A stretch of DNA of 64,000 nucleotides from Tetrahymena thermophila SB210 (GCF_000189635.1 NW_002476363.1:124001-188000), one strand, 5' to 3'. Counted from the stretch's first letter, positions 51,967 to 64,000 are shown. Notes: generated by a model not told the origin, from the letters alone. Made by a program: numbers and translations.

Positions 51967-53739
51967 TCAATCATCAATATTTAGCATTTAATGAATTTTT
52001 CTTCTTTTCTCTCTAAACAAAGAAAGAGGGTTTCTTTTATTGTTAAATAATTTAGGCTATTAACTTTATTCATTATCAAGTCCTTAAGCTGTATTTATTC
52101 TTTTGTACTTATCCTCTCTGGAATGGGGTCTTTGTTTATTTGACTCTGGCCTTTTTGTTGTGCTTGCTTAGTTGAAGTTTATTGGTAAGCCTTCTTCTTA
52201 AATTTATATTTGAAGTTATACATTTTAATTTCTCATAGCTGAATTGTATCTTCTTTCGTTTTTTTGTTTCTTAATAGTACTGACAGGTTGGCACATCACA
52301 GAATTGGGATAAAAATTAATTTTCTTCTCTCTGATTTAAAATAAAATTTACAAATGAATATGTATTAAATCCATGATTAACTTATTTATACCTGCCAATT
52401 GATCTCTTTAAATTTGGAGAAGGTGATTTTTTAAATGGAGAAGCAATTTCTCTACCTTTGATAATATTCTCTACTTCTAAATCAGTTTTTGGCACATCTT
52501 TTTATATGTTATAATAAACTCTTTCTGCTTCTTTTTCTTCTCTATTATAATCTACAAGACACTTTGTAAGTGTATTTGAATAAGTGTTTTTTAGATAAAT
52601 TTCACATACATTATCATATTTTATTTCAGACATCTAACAATCAAAAACTTCATATTTCCTATTTGTTTACTTTTAAATGTCAACAGTATGACGATTGTCA
52701 ACCTTATGAATCATAAAATTATTAAACCTATATTCGTTGCTATTCGTATCTATTTTTGATCCCTATTTTTATAGATTGTATTGTTGAAAACATCTTCTAT
52801 TATTTTTTCATGTTTTAAATATTAAAATGAAAGACATATGAAATATGCAAAGAAAGTATTTAAAAATATTTCCAATATATTTTTACTTCTAACTTAGATT
52901 TTTAATAAAATTACTATTTTGTAAATTTAAAATTGCTATTTAATGTGTGGTTGGTTAATGATAAAAATTATTATTTTATTCTCCATAAATTTTATTGAAT
53001 GCTTTAAGTAATTGTAAATTTAAGTTTATATTAATTAATTAATAAGAATGAACGCTTTTGGTTCATTCGGATTACTTACTTTGAACAGGTCTTTCCTTTG
53101 AGAATACAAATCGAAGCTGAAAGAAGGAGACTTTGGATAAAGTATTTAGTCTTAATGTATCCCTGTTTATTTTTACCTATCAAATACTTGAAAAGAATGT
53201 TTATATTGTTCGTATTCAGGTTAGTAGTTGTATCCTTCAATTTCATTTTAGTAGTGATTTTCACATAAATCATTTTCATTAAAATGCTGAAAGCTTTGTG
53301 AAGAAGATTATCTAAATGGGGAATTTCTATGATTTAATTTATTTTTCGATTTGTTTTTAGAGGTTAATGTTCTTGATTGATTCACAGACCCATACATTAA
53401 TCTTTATTTTTGTTTGTCATAATCAATTTAAATCTGCTTATTCATTTTTTAATTGCTACTAACAAAGTGTTTTGAAAAACTCTCTGAAGTTGAAAGGAGC
53501 TCATGAAGTTTTTATGCATATTAATCTTAACTGTCTTCAAGATGAAGAAATGATTTTTAAGAATTTTAATTTTGCCCAAAAGGCTGATCTGTACCAAATA
53601 TATTATCACCTATATTGATATTTAATGATTTATTCATATTTTTCAACTTTTTTAAAGAATCGCTGGTTAAATCAGTGTTAATGTTCTTCTTCTTATAGTT
53701 CACTTTATTTTATGGGACAGGAATGTTATGCTTCATCAT
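51967..53739 (-). CDS. Unknown basic, low-complexity protein, three exons, 464 residues
   Basis: The model is complement(51967..52330, 52392..52762, 53080..53739); the first donor is GTAAGT, the second GTATAA, acceptors are TAG and CAG, and the total is 1395 bases, exactly 465 codons. The start chosen is MMKHNIPVPQNK; the frame stays open for another 33 residues upstream (includes DIPFQQVQNLFHRN), so a 5' exon is possible. The protein is rich in Lys, Asn, Gln and Ser with clusters such as GSVNQSRTLTSKNKSKNK, YPKSPSFSFDLYSQRKDLF, REIASPFKKSPSPNLKRSIG and a basic C terminus (LFREKRRKIHQML). S-P and T-P motifs suggest phosphorylation. No family was recognised. The chosen acceptor of intron 1 (at 52763) is inferred from phase; an upstream AG would break the frame. 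Confidence 0.6.
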
Positions 53740-54561
53740 GAATACCCTATTCCTATGGAATAAATTCTATACTTGCTAAAATGGAATGTCATTTATTTTT
53801 TTTACTTCTTAAAATTTCCTTGATGTTTATTACATATCTTAGATAGTATTCAATGCTAAATAATACTAATAAGGAATCGATTAATTAATTTAATAGCATT
53901 AATTGCAAATCAAAATATGAATAATAATATTAATATTAATCGTTAATTAACAAGAAATCAAATTATTGTTTCTATCAAATAAATCTTATTACTTTTAACA
54001 ACCCAAAATAACAAAAATATAAAATATTATAAGAATTTACGGATACAATAATACAACCTTTATTTTACTCTTCGATTATTAAAATAATTATGAATTTTTA
54101 ATAAGCTATGGTTGATTTTTCTTAAATATTCAATAAAGTTAATAAATGTGTTTAATTTATTATGCCAAATTTAATAATTGATTTTTTTATATTTTGTCTT
54201 TGCTTAATATTTTTCAAAAAATAAATCATTAAAGAATGATGAATTTAAAAAAAATAATTCTTTGATTAGATAAAAATCGAAGAAAAAAAAATAGATAATT
54301 TATGATCGATATCTATTGATAAAAAACACAAATTATTTGTTCGCTCATTACTTTTCTTATATAAAAGAAATTATGTTAAGCTTAAAAATTGCATTTTTGT
54401 TTTTTATATAAGAATTAGATAAGAAAAAAAAGAAAAATCAAGTTTCTAATTTAATCTTATCAAAATTAGGATATTCAAACATAAGTAATAATAATAATTA
54501 TAATCAAAATTAATTTAATATTTTTATAAATATTCATAAGAAAAGTACTACATACGAATTG
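53740..54561. other. AT-rich intergenic region, possible 5' exon of the 51967 gene
   Basis: On the minus strand 53740-53840 remains open in frame with the 51967 gene. Beyond that I see only AT-rich DNA that should include the promoters of both divergent genes. Confidence 0.45.
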
Positions 54562-55440
54562 ATGCAAAAAATTAAGTCTTTTACTGTTTTAATATTATTA
54601 ACTTTTTAGCTGATAAAAGGAACATAGATTTGCAAACTAAATTTGATTTGCAGTGAACAAGATTTCAGCTGTTTATTTTAATTAAGTATGCTTAATACTT
54701 GCATTTCTTCTTAATGCGATTAATTTATATAAGACTCCAGAGCTTAATCTGAATGTTACTTATAAACTTGTAAACCGAAATTTTATTAATAAAATGATAT
54801 TCAAGTTTAAAAATATTTTGATTGTTTAGCTAATTAAGAGATTGAATAAAAAAATTAACTACAACCATTCTTGTTTATATCAAACAATAATAGCCCTAAA
54901 TTTTGCTTTGAGTAATTAGTAACTAGCTGTTAAAACCTATCAAATGATTGTATCAATACTTTATAAAAATAAATAGAATGCATTAACACAAATTGTTAAA
55001 ATAATATGAATACAGCCTAAGAATTTCAATAGTGTATGTTTATTACATGTAAAACCGACAATCCAGATTTAGATACTATGCAAAATAATATGATTTAATG
55101 TATGTTTAATTCATAGTAACCACAAACAGGACATTAAAATACTTATGAATAATGCTTTTCTTAGTTCTAAACTAACTGTTAGAGTTTTTCAGATCAGTGT
55201 CCATAAGTTTTTAAAGAATAATAATATTGCATAAAGGAAAAATGTGTGCCTGACCCAACAACAGCTCAAGACTTAAAAAAGTGTTTATTAATAACATGCA
55301 AAACAGATTTTGAGGATTTAGATAGGCTTGAAACTCAAATGATAGAGTGTGTTATAGGACATCCAATAAAAGATAGTTCTTCATTTTTATACAACATGAT
55401 ATCTATTTCATTGTTAGTGTATTTAGGCTTATTATTATGA
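54562..55440 (+). CDS. Probable GPI-anchored cysteine-rich surface protein, 292 residues
   Basis: A single exon runs from the ATG at 54562 to a TGA at 55438-55440. The N terminus MQKIKSFTVLILLTFQLIKG is a signal peptide. The mature part carries more than twenty cysteines in a recurring spacing (QQCMFITCKTDNPDLDTM and KKCLLITCKTDFEDLDRL are two clear internal repeats about 90 residues apart; also QIECINTNC, ECYLQTCK). The C terminus has small residues (KDSSS) followed by a hydrophobic tail (MISISLLVYLGLLL) that ends the protein, the classical GPI-attachment signal. Ciliate surface antigens are often GPI-anchored and Cys-rich, but this one does not show their usual C-x-x-C array, so a surface role is inferred rather than proven. 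Confidence 0.8.
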
Positions 55441-57391
55441 TCTAAATAAAAATTTTGAGTTCAGTTAAATTCTTAGATTGAAAAAATATATTAAATTTGT
55501 TAGTAAATACTAATTTTTATATTATAAAATTTATAAAAAATATTTTAAAAATAATTATCTTAAATTTTCTTAACTTTAGAATTCGTAAACTCTTTTATTT
55601 TACAAAATAATCATTTACATATGGAGTTATATGTAATGATTTATTTTTTAGATTATCATATTTGATAATAGATAAGGATTTTTTAAAATCAGTAGACTAA
55701 TTTAAATATTCAGTTCATGTATTTTTATCTTAACTTAAAAATTTTAATCACTTTTTCCAAACTTCCACAATTTTTTTATTTAGAAAAATATCATAAATCA
55801 ATTATAAATAAAACATTAAATGAATTTAGATAAAGATTTATTTTAAAAAAAATAATGGAAGTGAATTATTACAGAAGTAAACAATTTTTTATAAAAATAT
55901 TTTAAAAATTAACTTAATTTTCTTATTTTTTGGATTAATTTAGTGAATATAGATCACTATATTTTTGAATGGCTGATGCGTTTGAATATTATTTATATAA
56001 AAATAAATAATTTTACAATAGAATTTAATTAATAATATTTATAATTTTAAATTATATCCATCTTTATTTATGATTTTTCTATTAAATTTATAATTTTAGC
56101 TTTTTTAAAAAATTTTTTCTTTATATGGCACTTTTTTTGGGCAAAAAAGATACTTAGGGAATGCCTTAATTAATGAGCATTTACAGTATATATAATTTTA
56201 ATATTTTAATAACATATTTGGAATATCATTTATTAACTAAAACATCAGAAAAAATAAAAATTTTAGTTCAATAGAATTTCAAAAAAAGGATAGGTTAGAA
56301 ATCAATTTTAGGGTATTTTATTGCTTTTTAAAGTGTTTAGAATATAAAAGAAATGTATATCTGAGTAAATGAATCATATCAAAATTGATAAATAATATTT
56401 TTGTAAATTAGGTTTTAAAATAAAATTATCTTCTCTAACTGTTTGTAATATCTAAATATATTAAAGATTTTTTTTCATAATTTTTTTTTAGGTTTTTTTT
56501 ATAAATCTTTTTATAACCACTAAAGTTTTAATCTTTATCAAATCTCTCTTAGACGGATTTTTTATTTCTAAATGCGTTAAGATTAAATTTCTATATAAAA
56601 AATATTTATTATAAGCAAAAAAGATCTGTTTTGTTTTATATATTTGGGGTTCAAGAAAGAATTAATAGCTAAAGCAATTGAAAAAAGCTATTTATTTTAA
56701 CATGATATTTTTAAAATTCATTTAAAATCTTTTATTCTTAAAAGTAAATATTAATAGATATTTATTTTTTATTATTAAAAATTAGAATTGCCTCATGAAA
56801 ATATTTTCTTTAAAATTTTCTCATTTTTCATAAATCTTTTATTGATAAAATTCTCTATATTGATTTTATAATATTTTATCTTCTTAATTAAATTTAGTCA
56901 TTGATAGAGTAGAGCTTACAATTAAATTGATAATTGTGGAACTTAGATTCTGAAAAATGAGATTATTTTTGATAATTAAAAGCAGTAAGCTGAAAAAGAA
57001 AATTTCTAGTCTTTTTAATTGAAATTATGATTTTTAAAGTTTGATAATCGTGGAACTTAAATTCTGAAAAATAAGATTATTTTGATAATTAAAAAGCAGG
57101 AAGCTAAAACAAAAGATTATTTTTGATAATTAAAATGCAGTAAGCTGAAAGAAAAAATTTCTAGTATTTTTAATTAAAATTATGATTTTTAAAGCCTATC
57201 TGTTAATAATAATATTTTTTTATTTTTAAAAACAAACATGAATTGAACAAATTTACCCCAAAACCTATTTATTAATTATATATAATCTAAATTATTGTAT
57301 TAACTCTAAAATCAATTCTTACAAGCATATATATTTATAATTAATAATTTTTTAAAAAAATAAAAGAAATTTAGATTAAAAGTATAAAGAA
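55441..57391. other. AT-rich intergenic region; from ~56180 the left arm of a segmental duplication
   Basis: No gene is supported. From about 56180 onward the sequence is clearly related to 61392-62441, with identity rising towards the gene start. A local tandem repeat at 56927-57195 is listed separately. Confidence 0.6.
56927..57195. repeat. Local tandem duplication of a ~113-base unit, present only in copy 1
   Basis: The block containing GATTCTGAAAAAT, GATTATTTTGATAATTAAAA and TTTCTAGT occurs at about 56927 and 57040, with a further partial copy after 57110. The partner region near 62140-62265 has the block once. Confidence 0.85.
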
Positions 57392-59116
57392 ATGCTTTCA
57401 TCACTAATTTTTACACTCTTAAGTAACTATGAATATAATAAATTCAAAATTAAAAGTCATTTTTATAAAAAGTTTCTAACATAATTGCTCTTTCTTATGA
57501 TTAAAATCCTTAAATCAGGTAAAAAATATATTAAATAAACTATTTATTACATTTGAAATAAAAATTAATATTGATTAAATTTGGTATATTTTTTATATTA
57601 AATAAACCTCTTATTTATTCAAATTTAAAAAATAAAATTTTAATTCAAAATTTTTGAAAAAAATATTAATAAATATATAATTTGTAGTAGCAAAAAGTCA
57701 TTAAGAAATTTAGCTTATTGCAATACAAGTTGTTAATGTACTGTATCATTCACATGTACTAGCTGCTCAAATTCAAGTTATTACTACTATCCTGACACTA
57801 GTGAATGTTATTAATCTTTTTACTGCACATAAACTTATTCTAATGGCGAAATTTATACTCCAGATCCAACTAACAAAGTATGTTGTATAAGAAACTGTGC
57901 AACATGTTAAAATAATGGAAACGAAGATTAAACATGTTTTACTTGTTTAGTAGGCTATTATTTACCATCAGTAGGAGCTAATACCTGTAATTAATGTAAT
58001 TCATCATGTTATACTTGTAACGGCCCAAACTCTAATAATTGTTTGAGTTGTGTTGCAGGATAAATTTTACTAAACAATACTTGCTAAAATACTTGCCCTT
58101 CAAGTGGTTATTATATTAGTGGAAACAACTGTTTAAATTGTGACCCTTCTTGTAAAACATGCAATGGATAGACAAATAATAATTGTTTATCATGTCCAAC
58201 AGGGGTATATTTTTATCCTAATAACAACTCTTGTTAATCAACATGCATAAGCGGTTACTATATAAATGGAACAAGCTGTTTATTATGTAACTCAAGTTGT
58301 TTAACTTGTAATGGTCCTTCTTAAAACAATTGCCTCTCATGTCCAGCAGGTTAATATCTATTTTAAAATAATACTTGCTCTTCAACTTGTAATATTAATA
58401 ATGGGTATTACATAATCGGAACTAACTGTTTATAATGTAATTCAAGTTGCTTAACCTGTAATGGACCTAATTCAAACAATTGTCTATCATGTCCTTTTGG
58501 TTAATATTTATTTTAGAATAATACTTGCTCTTCTATTTGTAATATTAATAATGGGTATTACATATAAGGAACTAACTGTTTATAATGTAATTCAAGTTGC
58601 TTAACCTGTCATGGACCTAATTCAAACGATTGTCTTTCATGTCCTTCTAATTTATATTTAAATTTGAACTATACTTGCTCAGCTACTTGTAAAACAAATA
58701 GTGGGTATTACATAAGTTTTAATAGCTGCTTACAATGTAATTCAGACTGTTTAACTTGCAATGGTCCTTCTTCAAATAACTGTCTTTCATGCCCCTCCTT
58801 AGTATATTTATTTGAGAATAATACTTGCTAATCTACTTGCAATACTAATAATGGATATTATATTAATGGTACTAACTGCTTGCGATGTAACTAAAGTTGC
58901 TTAACTTGTAATGGACCTAATTCAAACAATTGTCTATCATGTCCTTTTGGTTAATATTTATTTTAGGATAATACTTGTTCAGTAACTTGTAACACTAGTA
59001 ATGGATATTATATAAATGGTACTAGCTGCTTAAAATGTAATTCAAGGTGCTTAACATGTAATGGACCTAACTCAAATAATTGCCTTTCATGCCCTTCTAG
59101 TAAATATTTATTTTGA
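57392..59116 (+). CDS. Cysteine-rich repeat surface protein, copy 1, 500 residues to the first TGA
   Basis: The exons are 57392..57422, 57473..57518 (46 bases) and 57691..59116; phases fit and the total is 1503 bases, exactly 501 codons. The first two exons together make a signal peptide (MLSSLIFTLL then ISNIIALSYDQN). The mature protein opens with a Cys-rich region (CQCTVSFTCTSCSNSSYYYY) and continues with about eight repeats of 50 residues (150 bases), each like CNSSCLTCNGPNSNNCLSCP then YLFQNNTCSSTCN then NNGYYINGTNCLQ. The pattern resembles furin-like or variant-surface cysteine repeats of ciliates and parasites. The frame meets a TGA at 59114-59116 in the middle of a repeat, yet the same frame continues with recognisable repeat sequence to a second TGA at 59276-59278. 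There is no GPI or membrane tail before the first TGA. Confidence 0.75.
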
Positions 59117-59278
59117 TGTAATACATGCTCTTCTACTTGTAATACTATTAACGGATATTATATAAGAAAATAGTAATACCTTCTCTGCAAAAAACATTGT
59201 AAAACATTTAATGGACCAACTCCAATAAATTGTTTATCATGTCCTTCTGGATGTTTTTTATATGCCGAAAATAATTGA
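59117..59278 (+). pseudogene. Continuation of the cysteine-rich repeats beyond an in-frame TGA
   Basis: After the TGA the frame reads CNTCSSTCNTINGYYIRK, then CKKHCKTFNGPTPINCLSCP, and stops at 59276-59278. It is clearly one further diverged repeat. Several conserved positions are altered, so this end looks decayed. Confidence 0.7.
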
Positions 59279-61391
59279 ATTTCCAAATATTTAAAATCCT
59301 ACCTTCTTATTTTAAGCTTGCATTAATTTATTATAATAAATACACAATATTTTTTTTGTGAACTAAAATAAAAAAATTAGCAATATTTCAATTAGTATAA
59401 AAATTAATAAATGATATTCAATAATTCTTTTAAGTGATTTTTAAAATTTATACTTTTTCTAAATCATTTTTTAATAAAATAAAAAGAATTATAATATTGT
59501 TTAAAAACTAATTGGCAAAAAATATTATTATAAATAGAAATAAGGATATATCAAAATCTATTAAATAAATATTTATGAACTTAAAGCAGGGATGATCAAA
59601 GTATTTTTAATAATTAATTAGCTCTTAAAATAAAAAAATAAGATGGGCATTAATTAATTTTAAATTTTAAAAAATTTAAATGTATCTTATTTTTACATTC
59701 AATTTATATATTCATAAAATAGAATTTAAATTTATTTTGTAAAATTTTAAAAAGATTTTAAATAAATCAATAAATTATATTTAAACATATATTTCAGTAT
59801 TCATTTATTTAACATAATTTTTTACTTTAAACCAAATAAATTAATAATATAATTAATATTTATTATTTAATTTTTACTAATAATTTACTTTTTTTTTCAA
59901 TTTAACATATAATAGTTATTTAATTTAAGATATTTAGTTGTTTAGTTTATTAATTAAAATACAGCACATCTTATTATCAAATGTTTCCTTATTATTCTTT
60001 TTGAATTTCTTACTTTTAAAAATTAAATAACTCTTGTTTATTTCTTTCTGAAGTTTTTATTATTAATTAAAGGATCATAATTATTAAGTAATGTTCTCTT
60101 AAACGTTTAAATAGAAAATTATATTTAATTAAATGAGAAAGTTTTCCTTATTTGTCTAAAAAATTATTTTTTTTTGCTTTTTAAATAAATTAATTTTTTG
60201 CACTATTTTTATTAAGACTATTTAAACAACAAGTTAGATATTATTTTTTTATATCAATTAAAAAGAGTGATTAAATTATCTAAATATTCAAATTTTTTGA
60301 CATCACTTTCTTCCAATTCTTATTTATTTATCTTTTATAATTAACTAAAAATAGCTCATAGAAATGTTTAAAATCCTAAAGATTTTATATGAAATACCAT
60401 ATCAAACAAAAAGTAAAAGAATTTTAACAACTCGAAGAACACGCTAAATGAAAACAAATATTATTTCATCTATAAAATATGAGCATTCTATATTGTAGGT
60501 TTTATATCATAAAAGTATTTACATTTACTAATGTAATATGGTCATAACCAACTGAGTAATTTTTTCTTTAAAAATCGATTATTCAGAATAAAAGCTAGAA
60601 AAATAAATAATCACTTTAATATCTACTTCTCTTCTCCAATTTTTTGATCTAGTTGTAGGGATTTCGCTCAATTCTTTGCTTTGATTAGTATGATTCTACA
60701 ACAGATTCTTGAGTCTCCAAAATCTAATTTCATAAGAATCCGTTTAAATTAAACCTTTTTAAAAATAAAAGAATTAATTTAAAAATCATTAGGAAGATCC
60801 TAATTTTGTTGTGGTAATATTTTAGTGTCATTATCTCTAATAAATTTAAGTAACATCTAATATCTCAATAATTTAATTTATATTAGCTTTCACTTTGTTT
60901 GAGTTGCTTTTATCTTCTTCATTCTCCTATTTTTAAATAATTATTTTAACACCTTAAAAATAATTATTTATGCAAAGTCTATCTTATAGCTAAAATATAA
61001 AAAATATAAATAAATATTCTCCCTCTGTTTTAATTTATTCAATAAATTATAGAAATAATATTTTTAAAAATAATTTTTCTTCATTTAGATTTAAGAAAAA
61101 TAAGATATTTTTACTTCTATTATTAATTAAATCAATATTCACATATAAAATATTTTTAATAGAGAGAATAGTAACTAATAAGTGCCTAATCAATATTTGA
61201 AAAATACCTGAAACCACAAAAAATTAAATTAAATTGATTAAAGAGGGAATTTAAAATTATTTGAATAAAAGACTAAATTTAATTAATAGATATTTTTGAA
61301 AAAAAGAAAATTAAATTTTTTTAAATTTCTTTAAAAATATTTATGATGAGCTTTTAGAAATAAGAAATAAATTTCGATTTTTTTTATTGTA
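59279..61391. other. AT-rich spacer between the duplicated genes, with possible minus-strand exon remnants
   Basis: Most of the stretch is non-coding. On the minus strand at about 60575-60935 there are coding-like pieces (listed separately). Confidence 0.5.
60575..60935 (-). CDS. Possible exons or remnant of an unknown minus-strand gene
   Basis: Three pieces read as protein in differing frames: ENEEDKSNSNKVKANINQII (about 60870-60930), DTKILPQQNQDLPND (about 60790-60835) and SYEIRFWRLKNLLQNHTNQ followed by RSKNWRREVDIKVIIYF (about 60600-60740). Higher GC and normal codon use set them apart from the flanks. No start, stop or consistent splice sites were fixed, so this may be a decayed gene. 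The family is unknown. Confidence 0.3.
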
Positions 61392-64000
61392 GGAGAGTTG
61401 CTATTCTATAATATATATCATTTTAATATTTACATAACATATTTTAAACATCATTTGTTAACTAGATCATCAGAAAAAATTAAAGTCTAACTTCAATTGA
61501 ATTCCAAAAAAATTGTAGGTTAGAAATCATTTGTAGGATATTTGATTGATTTTTAAACTGTAAAGAATATAAAAGAAATCTTTTTTTGAATACATTAATC
61601 CTTTCAAATTTGACAAATAATATTTTTATAATTCAGGCTTTAAATAAAATTATCTTCCTGACTGTTCGCAATATTTAAAGATATGAAAGATTTATATTCA
61701 ATAGTTTTTATATTAGGTTTTTTATACAGGTTTTGATATAGCTAATGAAGTTTTAATCTTTGCCAAATATCTCTTGGTAGTAATTTTTATTTCTAAATGC
61801 CTTAAAATAAATCTGAATATATTACATTTATTAGAAGCAAAAAATATTTGTTTTGTAATATATTTTTTATTTGGGTTTCAAGAAGCTATTAAAATCTAGA
61901 GAAATAGAAAAAATTTATTAATTTACTATGATATATATTTATAATTCAATAAAAACCTTTTATTCTTTAATAGATATTCTATAAATATTTTATTTTTATT
62001 ATTAAAAATTAGTATTGAATGAAAATATTTTTTTTATTTTCTCATTTTTTGTATATCTTTTATTGATAAAATTATGTATATTGAGTTTATGACATTTTAT
62101 CTTCTTAATTAAATTTAGTAATTGATAGAGCTTACAATTAAATTGATGATCGTGGAACTTAGATTCTGAAAAATAAGATTATTTTGATAATTAAAAAGCA
62201 GTATGCTGAAAAAAAATTTCTAGTCTTTTAATTTAAATTTTGATTTTAAAGCCTAGATGTAAACTATATTTGTAAAAATAAACAAACATGAATTGAACAA
62301 ATTTACCCCAAAAACTATTCATTAATTTTATATAATCTAAATTTTTGTATTAACTTTAAAATCAATTCTTACAAGCAAATATATTAATAATTAATAATTT
62401 TTTAAAAAAATAAAAGAAATTTAGATTAAAAGTATAAAGAAATGCTTTCATCACTAATTTTTACACTCTTAAGTAACTATGAATATAATAAATTCAAAAT
62501 TAAAGTCATTTTTATAAAAAGTTTCTAACATAATTGCTCTTTCTTATGATTAAAATGCTTACATCAGGTAAAAAATATATTAAATAAATTATTGATTATA
62601 TTTGAAATAAAAATTAATATCGATTAAATTTGGTATATTTTTTATATTAAATAAACCTCTTATTTATTCAAATTTAAAAAATAAAATTTTAATTCAAAAT
62701 TTTTGAAAAAAATATTAATAAATCTATAATTTGTAATAGCAAAAAGTCATTAAGAAATTTAGCTTATTGCAATACAAGTTGTTAATGTACTGTATCACAC
62801 ACATGTACTAGCTGCTCAAATTCAAGTTATTACTACTATCCTGACACTAGTGAATGTTATTAATCTTTTTACTGCACATAAACTTATTCTAATGGCGAAA
62901 TTTATACTCCAGATCCAACTAACAAAGTATGTTGTATAAGAAACTGTGCAACATGTTAAAATAATGGAAACGAAGATTAAACATGTTTTACTTGTTTAGT
63001 AGGCTATTATTTACCATCAGTAGGAGCTAATACCTGTAATTAATGTAATTCATCATGCTATACTTGTAACGGCCCAAACTCTAATAATTGTTTGAGTTGT
63101 GTTGTAGGATAAATTTTACTAAACAATACTTGCTAAAAAACTTGCCCTTCAAGTGGTTATTATATTAGTGGAAAAAACTGTTTAAATTGTGACCCTTCTT
63201 GTAAAACATGCAATGGATAGACAAATAATAATTGTTTATCATGTCCAACAGGGGTATATTTTTATCCTAATAACAACTCTTGTTAATCAACATGCATAAG
63301 CGGTTACTATATAAATGGAACAAGCTGTTTATTGTGTAACTCAAGTTGTTCAACTTGTAATGGTCCTTCTTCAAACAATTGCCTCTCATGTCCAGCAGGT
63401 TAATATCTATTTTAAAATAATACTTGCTCTTCGACTTGTAATATTAATAATGGGTATTACATAAATGGAACTAACTGTTTACAGTGTAACTCAAGTTGCT
63501 TAACTTGTAGTGGTTCTTCTTCAAATAACTGTCTTTCATGTCCCTCTGGCTTATATTTATTTCAGAATAATACATGCTCATCTCCTTGCAATACTAGTAA
63601 TGGATATTATATTAATGGAATTAACTGTTAGTAATGTAACTCAAGTTGCTTAGCCTGTAATGGACCTAATTCAAACAATTGCATTTTATGTCCCTCTGGT
63701 TAATATTTGCATCAAAATAATACTTGCTCAGCTATTTGTAATACAAGTAATGGGTATTACATAAGTGGCTATAACTGTTTACAGTGTGATTCAGGCTGCT
63801 TAACTTGCAGTGGCCCTTCTTCAAACAATTGCCTTTCATGCCCCTCTGGTTAATATTTATATTAAAATAATACTTGTTCTACCAGTTGTAACACTAGTAA
63901 TGGATATTATATTAATCTTAATAACTGTTTGAAATGCAATTTAAATTGTTTTACCTGTTATGGTCCTAATTCAAATGATTGCCTTTCTTGTCCTTCTGGT
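61392..64000. repeat. Segmental duplication, copy 2 (runs past the window edge)
   Basis: This is the partner of 56180-59116. The leader, both short exons and the first coding part align at a 5050-base offset. Single-base indels are confined to leader and introns; for example one A is missing in the first intron, at about 62502. Confidence 0.9.
62442..64000 (+). CDS. Cysteine-rich repeat surface protein, copy 2 (partial, 3' end outside)
   Basis: The exons are 62442..62472, 62522..62567 and 62740 to beyond the window. The signal peptide is the same as in copy 1, with YDQNAYIS replacing YDQNPQIS at its end. The frame stays open without TGA to the last base, covering the Cys-rich head and at least seven 50-residue repeats (CNSSCSTCNGPSSNNCLSCP, YLFQNNTCSSPCN, YYISGYNCLQCDSGC). 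Repeats after about 63400 differ from copy 1 in sequence and order, suggesting repeat turnover since the duplication. The C terminus, and hence any anchor, is not visible. Confidence 0.75.

Larger units (their letters stand above)
56180..59116. repeat. Segmental duplication, copy 1 (partner at ~61392 to window end)
   Basis: The non-coding leader, the signal-peptide exons and the first several hundred coding bases match the partner copy almost base for base, with a constant offset of about 5050 near the gene start (ATG at 57392 versus 62442). Identity falls in the far leader and in the later 150-base coding repeats. Confidence 0.9.

Noticed and set aside
57691-64000. Cysteine-rich repeats considered as a CRISPR or satellite array
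   Set aside because: The repeats are in-frame protein-coding units of 150 bases with conserved cysteine codons and no spacer structure.
1-64000. Search for transposons, retroelements or virus-like genes
   Set aside because: No transposase, reverse transcriptase, integrase or capsid-like reading frame, and no paired terminal repeats, were recognised by eye.

Overview
The window looks like macronuclear DNA of an oligohymenophorean ciliate, most likely Tetrahymena or a close relative. Intergenic DNA is extremely AT-rich. Long coding frames are open only if TAA and TAG are read as glutamine and TGA is the sole stop. Recognisable families (NOP53, a TFIIIC subunit, a DHHC acyltransferase, a GAF protein, a nucleotidyltransferase) come out in frame only under that code. 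Introns are short, AT-rich and start GTAA/GTAT. No bacterial operon logic applies; each gene is its own transcription unit. All exon models were read by eye and tested by phase arithmetic; no alignment was run. No rRNA, tRNA, CRISPR array or intact transposon was seen. Layout: 1-677 is the 3' end of a gene (+). 3190-5616 (-) is an 808-residue leucine-rich-like protein. 7210-9280 (+) holds fragments of one or two intron-containing genes that I could not resolve. 9341-9802 (-) is a possible Alba-like protein whose start overlaps that of a WD40-like protein at 9748-11679 (+). 11842-12629 (-) is a four-exon multi-pass membrane protein. 14313-15416 (-) is NOP53, a ribosome-assembly factor. 16495-16905 (+) is a small unknown protein, and 16876-19765 (-) a seven-exon coiled-coil/GAF protein. 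21094-23154 (+) is a poly(A) polymerase/TUTase-type nucleotidyltransferase. 23576 to about 27700 (-) is a strongly intron-split leucine-rich-repeat gene, about one repeat per exon, which is easy to miss because no exon is long. 28841-32565 (+) encodes a likely pseudokinase. 33910-35659 (+) is a TFIIIC subunit of the GTF3C5 type. 36017-37431 (-) is a DHHC palmitoyltransferase. 38385-41333 (+) joins MORN repeats to a possible ADP-ribosyltransferase-like domain behind an acylation-type N terminus. 42071-51361 (+) is a 2950-residue surface/membrane protein. 51967-53739 (-) is an unknown basic protein. 54562-55440 (+) is a probable GPI-anchored cysteine-rich protein. 57392-59116 and 62442-end (+) are two tandem copies of a cysteine-rich repeat surface protein gene, about 5.05 kb apart. 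The genes share no single pathway. Nucleolar and RNA-linked functions (NOP53, TFIIIC, nucleotidyltransferase) sit among membrane and surface proteins. The right-hand 22 kb is dominated by secreted or surface products, and its last 8 kb is a recent segmental duplication, which fits a fast-evolving cell-surface neighbourhood. The most unusual items are the exon-per-repeat LRR gene, the MORN/ART-like fusion, the duplicated cysteine-rich genes with an in-frame TGA in one copy, and the head-overlapping gene pair near 9.75 kb.
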